Below, in pieces: positions 60,224-64,000 of a stretch of DNA of 64,000 bases. A program made the position numbers and the translations under genes. Below the pieces are notes generated by a model. The model had not been told where the DNA came from. It searched no databases and saw only the letters and a list, made by a program, of their open reading frames with translations. Position 1 is the stretch's first letter; every line of letters starts with the position of its first letter. The stretch lies in the NCBI GenBank assembly GCA_900317885.1, contig ONIM01000019.1, positions 62,001-126,000 on the forward strand, written 5' to 3'. Source of the DNA: an uncultured Bacteroidales bacterium. GTDB lineage: Bacteria; Bacteroidota; Bacteroidia; Bacteroidales; Paludibacteraceae.

Positions 60224-61546
60224 ATGAAAACATTTTATCAAGTGCTGGCATGTGTGGCAGCAGTGTTGGCAATAGGACTAACGGGCTGTGAGAACAAAGC
60301 GAGCGTAACATCTATTCAACTGACTCCCACTGTGCTGCAATTGGCCGTAGGAGAAGATGCCGTTATAGAGGCAGAAGCCGGAGGTCAGGTGGTGACATGG
60401 ACTACATCGGATGCCTCTGTAGCAACGGTGGTTGCCGGTGTGGTAACAGCGATAGCAGAAGGGGAAGCTGTGATAACGGCTTCTGCCGGTTCTGCCAAAG
60501 CACAATGCCATGTGTTTGTGGTAGGACAAGGAGGCGGAGCGGCTGTTTTTTCGATAAACAAGTCCACGTTCTTCTTAGAAGTCAAAGCAACGGAGTCCTT
60601 GAAAGTGATCCCTGCAACACCGGTGACATGGTCGTCGGAGGATACGCGAGTTGCAACCGTAGATGCCAACGGTGTAGTGACAGGGGTTAATGATGGACGA
60701 ACGATCATTAAAGCTACAGCAGCCAATGGTCAGTATGCCCAATGCACCGTGATCGTACTGCAGCAAGGCGGAACCTATCAAGGCGAATACCAATTGGTAT
60801 GGGAGGATGAGTTCGATGGTTCGTCGCTCAATATGGATAACTGGACTATCGAGGTCAATGCGACCGGAGGAGGAAACCAAGAGAAACAATATTACACCGA
60901 CCGTCCGGAGAATATCCGTGTGGAGAATGGTTGTCTCGTCCTCGAGGCTCGTAAGGAGGATTACGGTACAGGTAGTTCTTTGCGTAACTATACATCCGGT
61001 CGAATCAACTCAAGGGGCAAGCAGGAGTTTGCGTACTTCAAATGCGAGGCGCGTATATGGCTGCCTTCGGGTCGGGGTACATGGCCGGCATTCTGGATGT
61101 TAGGCACCAAAGGCGTGTGGCCTACATGTGGCGAGATTGATATCATGGAGCATGTGGGTTCGCAACCGACGATGATTTCTCACGCGCTGCATACGCGCAA
61201 TGCGAACGGAACGAAAGGTAATAACTGGAATACGCGCAAGTATATCGAAGGAATGGAGGGCGCATGGCACACCTATGCCGTAGAGGTGATGAAGGATTAT
61301 ATGTTTGGACGTGATGCGATCCGTTTCTATATCGATGACGAGATAACTGCCATCACAACGGAAGCTTCTGACGAGCATGATTTCGAGGCTTGGCCGTTCT
61401 ATTACGATTCGAGCTATACCAACAAGTTCTTCGTGATCTTCAATCTGGCATTAGGCGGTACATGGGGCGGTAGTATTGACAACGATATTTTCCCGCAGCA
61501 GATGAAAGTAGATTGGGTGCGAGTTTATCAAAAACGATTAGAATAA
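60224..61546 (+). CDS. GH16 endo-beta-glucanase lipoprotein with Ig-like domains
   Basis: The 440-residue lipoprotein (lipobox GLTGC, Cys near 21) has two Big_2 domains (about 28-100 and 105-180) and a GH16 catalytic domain from about 190 to the end: QLVWEDEFDGSSLNMDNWTIE, GRINSRGKQEFAYFKCEARIWLP, WPAFWMLG and the catalytic EIDIMEHVG (E-x-D-x-x-E). The form is that of the laminarinase/beta-1,3(1,4)-glucanase group. ATG 60215 is an alternative start three codons earlier. The gene is followed 4 nt later by the GH128 gene. Confidence 0.93.
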   Translation: MKTFYQVLACVAAVLAIGLTGCENKASVTSIQLTPTVLQLAVGEDAVIEAEAGGQVVTWTTSDASVATVVAGVVTAIAEGEAVITASAGSAKAQCHVFVVGQGGGAAVFSINKSTFFLEVKATESLKVIPATPVTWSSEDTRVATVDANGVVTGVNDGRTIIKATAANGQYAQCTVIVLQQGGTYQGEYQLVWEDEFDGSSLNMDNWTIEVNATGGGNQEKQYYTDRPENIRVENGCLVLEARKEDYGTGSSLRNYTSGRINSRGKQEFAYFKCEARIWLPSGRGTWPAFWMLGTKGVWPTCGEIDIMEHVGSQPTMISHALHTRNANGTKGNNWNTRKYIEGMEGAWHTYAVEVMKDYMFGRDAIRFYIDDEITAITTEASDEHDFEAWPFYYDSSYTNKFFVIFNLALGGTWGGSIDNDIFPQQMKVDWVRVYQKRLE

Positions 61547-61550
61547 TCTT

Positions 61551-63083
61551 ATGCGTAAGACGATTAAGTATATCGCAGTGGTTTTCTGCGGATGCATGCT
61601 GTTTGCTTGCACGGAGCCTAAAGAGCCGACACGTATCTCTTTGTCATCATCGGTAATAACGTTGGAAGTAGGGCAGGATACGGTGATTGAAGCTACGGTG
61701 ACTCCTAAGACCAAGGCGGTGGTATGGACATCCGAGTTACCGGATGTAGCTACCGTAATAGCCGGTGTGGTAACTGCGGTAGGAGAGGGAGCAACAACTA
61801 TCACTGCTTCTGCAGATGATGCCAAAGCGACTTGTACGATAGTTGTGAACAAGTCAGAAGAGCCACCGGTAGTAGATAATCTGTCGGACGCAATGCGTTA
61901 TCTGCCCCGCTCACCCAAGCGTGGTGTGGGATTCTCCAGCCCGTTTTACCCAGAAGATATAGCGTTGTTATCACATGCTATCACATGGGGGTATAATTGG
62001 GGACCCAACCCTTCGTCTTCTATTGCTGAGCAGATGGAAGCCTACGGCGTGGATTTCTGCCCGATGGCATGGAACGCAAGTTATAATAAAGACCGTATCC
62101 GAGCATGGAAAGAAGCGCATCCAAGCTGTCGATATCTGCTGGCATATAACGAACCGAACTTGAGTGACCAGGCGCGTATGACTCCGCAAGAAGCGGCGGC
62201 CACCTGGCCTGAGTTAAAAGCTTTTGCACAAGAGATAGGAATGTTGTTGGTGGCACCGGCAATGAACTATGGTACATTACCCGGATATAGCGACCCGATC
62301 AAATGGCTCGATGAGTTCTTTGCCTGCGACGGCGTCTCAGTGGATGATGTGGCGGCTTTGGCGCTCCATTGCTATATGGGCTCTGCAGGTGCAATGAAGG
62401 GTTTTATTGATAAGTTTGATAAATACAACAAGCCTATCTGGATGACAGAGTTTTGCGGCTGGGAAGCACCTGTGAATAATGCTGATGACCAGTTGCGGTA
62501 TATGTCTGAAACGGTGCTGATGTTAGAAGATGATGCGAGGGTGGAACGATACGCGTGGTTCTTGGCTCGTGGGAATGGCAGTATAGATAAAAAGCCATGG
62601 AATCAATTACTGACCAAGACCGACCCTTCTGTTTTGAGCGCACAAGGGTTGATTTATGAAGGACTATCCAGTTTTGATAAATCAGTATGGTTGAATCCGA
62701 AGAAACATGTGCTGATGAACACCTGCTCTTCTGTTGGAACGTTATCCTCTTCCGTACCAGTGACACCTCCACACTTCCTGCCGGCAAACGATAGTTGGAG
62801 AACATTATATATGGAGGCTTTCCTGAGCGGGAAATGGGTGGAGTATCAGTTGGATGCACCTACGGCTTTCAATACAATCCGAATGCGTGCAATGGCTTAT
62901 ATGGGGTCACAGATTGTGTTAAGCATTGATGGAACGGAAACGACCACCATCACTATTCCTCGTTCTGCCGACGAGCAATGGGCGACTTTTGAGTTTCCGT
63001 TTAGTTTGCCTCAAGGCAAGCACACGCTTCGTATAGAGGTTAAAACGGGAAATTGTAATATCCATTGGTTTCAATGTAAATAA
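61551..63083 (+). CDS. GH128-like endo-beta-1,3-glucanase lipoprotein with Ig-like domain and C-terminal CBM
   Basis: The 510-residue lipoprotein (lipobox MLFACT, Cys near 20) has one Big_2 domain (about 28-100), then a (beta/alpha)8-type glycoside hydrolase core of the GH128/Asl1 family (about 115-385). KRGVGFSSPF, WGYNWGP, LLAYNEPNL (acid/base Glu) and IWMTEFCGW (nucleophile Glu) are visible. The last 110 residues form a beta-sandwich resembling a carbohydrate-binding module (WVEYQLDAPTAFNTIRMRAMAY). GH128 enzymes act on beta-1,3-glucan, consistent with the flanking GH16 genes. Confidence 0.88.
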   Translation: MRKTIKYIAVVFCGCMLFACTEPKEPTRISLSSSVITLEVGQDTVIEATVTPKTKAVVWTSELPDVATVIAGVVTAVGEGATTITASADDAKATCTIVVNKSEEPPVVDNLSDAMRYLPRSPKRGVGFSSPFYPEDIALLSHAITWGYNWGPNPSSSIAEQMEAYGVDFCPMAWNASYNKDRIRAWKEAHPSCRYLLAYNEPNLSDQARMTPQEAAATWPELKAFAQEIGMLLVAPAMNYGTLPGYSDPIKWLDEFFACDGVSVDDVAALALHCYMGSAGAMKGFIDKFDKYNKPIWMTEFCGWEAPVNNADDQLRYMSETVLMLEDDARVERYAWFLARGNGSIDKKPWNQLLTKTDPSVLSAQGLIYEGLSSFDKSVWLNPKKHVLMNTCSSVGTLSSSVPVTPPHFLPANDSWRTLYMEAFLSGKWVEYQLDAPTAFNTIRMRAMAYMGSQIVLSIDGTETTTITIPRSADEQWATFEFPFSLPQGKHTLRIEVKTGNCNIHWFQCK

Positions 63084-63094
63084 TAAATGAGGAG

Positions 63095-64000
63095 ATGCAT
63101 AAATTTTATACATATTTGATTATAAGCTGTCTTGCTACCATGGTAAAAGCGCAGGAATACAGTCTGGTGTGGAATGAAGACTTCACGGACGGGGCGCTGG
63201 ATACCCGGGTGTGGAACATAGAGGTGAACGGCGACGGAGGCGGCAATAACGAGTTGCAGTACTACTGCGAGAAAGGTGTGTCCGTAGGTGCCGAACCGAC
63301 GACGGGTAAGCAATGCCTCATTCTGACGGCTACCAAAGAGGATTATCAGGGTAAGAAATGTACCTCCGGCCGCGTGAACAGCAAGCATAAACTGCATTAT
63401 ACGTACGGCAAGATCGAGGCGCGTATCAAGTTGCCTCAGACGGCTAACGGTCTATGGCCGGCATTCTGGCAGTTAGGAGAGAATATTGACCAAGTGGGAT
63501 GGCCCAAATGCGGCGAGACGGATATTATCGAGATGGGACATCAGAACGGTTTTAACAACCGTCAGGATCGCTATTTCAACGGCGCGATGCATTTAGGTCG
63601 TGCGTGGAATGCGGTATGGCAGGACGCACAGGCGCATGAATGGGCTTATTCGCTGCAAGATACCTTCCATATCCTGACCATGATCTGGACGCCGACGTCC
63701 GTAGATATGTACCTGGATAAGGAGACACATCCGGAGAATGCCGCTTATTTCCATGCGGACTTGAAACCCAATGACGATGCGGATTATAATCGGCAGTTGG
63801 TGTTCGGCAAACCGAATTTCGTGATTGCCAATCTGGCGGTAGGCGGTAATTTTCCGGGCATATTCAATATCAACGGTGTAACGGCTTTGGCTGACGGTCC
63901 GCGGAAGATGTATATCGACTGGATCCGTATTTATCAGAAAGGTGACGTGAAGGAGACGTTCTCTTGTCCGTCGGCTTCCGATGCCATTGAGCCGGAAGGA
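63095..64000 (+). CDS. Second GH16 beta-glucanase, secreted, cut by the window edge
   Basis: ATG 63095 opens a signal peptide (MHKFYTYLIISCLATMVKAQ) and a GH16 domain that stays open to the last base (302 codons): YSLVWNEDFTDGALDTRVWNIE, GRVNSKHKLHYTYGKIEARIKLP, LWPAFWQLGENIDQ and the catalytic ETDIIEMGHQ. RKMYIDWIRIYQKGD marks the end of the catalytic domain. The following SCPSASDAIEPEG looks like a linker to a further C-terminal part. Unlike the upstream GH16 it has no lipobox, so it may be secreted by the T9SS rather than lipid-anchored. Confidence 0.9.
   Translation, partial: MHKFYTYLIISCLATMVKAQEYSLVWNEDFTDGALDTRVWNIEVNGDGGGNNELQYYCEKGVSVGAEPTTGKQCLILTATKEDYQGKKCTSGRVNSKHKLHYTYGKIEARIKLPQTANGLWPAFWQLGENIDQVGWPKCGETDIIEMGHQNGFNNRQDRYFNGAMHLGRAWNAVWQDAQAHEWAYSLQDTFHILTMIWTPTSVDMYLDKETHPENAAYFHADLKPNDDADYNRQLVFGKPNFVIANLAVGGNFPGIFNINGVTALADGPRKMYIDWIRIYQKGDVKETFSCPSASDAIEPEG

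Overview
The window reads as a chromosomal segment of a member of the Bacteroidales (phylum Bacteroidota). The evidence is a type IX secretion system (T9SS) cluster (porP, porK, porL, porM, porN, with porQ elsewhere in the window), a SusC/SusD polysaccharide utilisation locus, the rpmB-rpmG-DUF4295 arrangement, a three-subunit fumarate reductase, and promoters of the Bacteroidota type. Fourteen promoters can be placed by eye. Each has a TTG near -33 and a TAnnTTTG near -7, separated by exactly 20 nt. I cannot name the genus.

Layout. 1-7966: end of a membrane protein, a DPE2-like 4-alpha-glucanotransferase, then porQ-cmk-ispH on the minus strand, and sdhC/frdC followed by a leucine-rich surface protein that interrupts the fumarate reductase operon. 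8021-13576: frdA, frdB, a secreted endonuclease/exonuclease/phosphatase-family protein and a convergent pectate lyase. 13596-16711: ybeY and an SpmA/SpmB-like membrane protein, divergent from a methyltransferase and a cobalamin adenosyltransferase. 16841-30406: one long rightward run (DUF2795, porP, porK-N, ftsX, DUF3098, uppP, truB, queA, ung, polA, a DUF4886 protein). 30404-30606: tRNA-Arg and an aberrant tRNA-Asp. 30717-35530: a four-gene efflux system (TolC, HlyD, two ABC-2 permeases, no ATPase). 35751-39551: rpmB, rpmG, a broken DUF4295 gene, a lipid-kinase-like gene, and an AmgK-like kinase/RapZ-C fusion with a MurU-like nucleotidyltransferase. 39584-43028: tRNA-Lys, a DUF6377 regulator and a CotH protein. 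43288-51055: an aldo/keto reductase, two tandem secreted proteins with frameshifts, a 45-residue peptide, and a RhuM-family gene. 51421-64000: a discoidin-domain secreted protein followed by a probable beta-1,3-glucan (laminarin-type) utilisation locus: SusC, SusD, an Ig-like surface glycan-binding lipoprotein, GH16, GH128 and a second GH16 cut by the window edge.

How it fits together. The organism appears to capture beta-1,3-glucan and pectin with surface proteins. Sus-type lipoproteins are anchored through lipoboxes. A separate group of signal-peptide proteins shares a short C-terminal tail of about 25 residues, which I suggest is a sorting signal handled by the T9SS encoded here. Fumarate reductase, the MEP-pathway gene ispH and peptidoglycan-recycling genes give the metabolic background.

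What stands out. (1) The recurrent C-terminal tail on seven otherwise different secreted proteins. (2) Imperfect tandem heptamers (AAANNNN units) scattered through the window and read in frame inside malQ, cmk, ispH, porQ and the murU-like gene. (3) A tRNA-Asp with a perfect 17-bp duplication of its T-arm. (4) An IspH lacking the segment that carries its second iron-sulfur cysteine. (5) A shared upstream module of about 105 bp in front of two distant secretion/glycan operons. Several indels (ispH, DUF4295, two secreted proteins, tRNA-Asp) could be real or assembly errors, and read mapping would decide.
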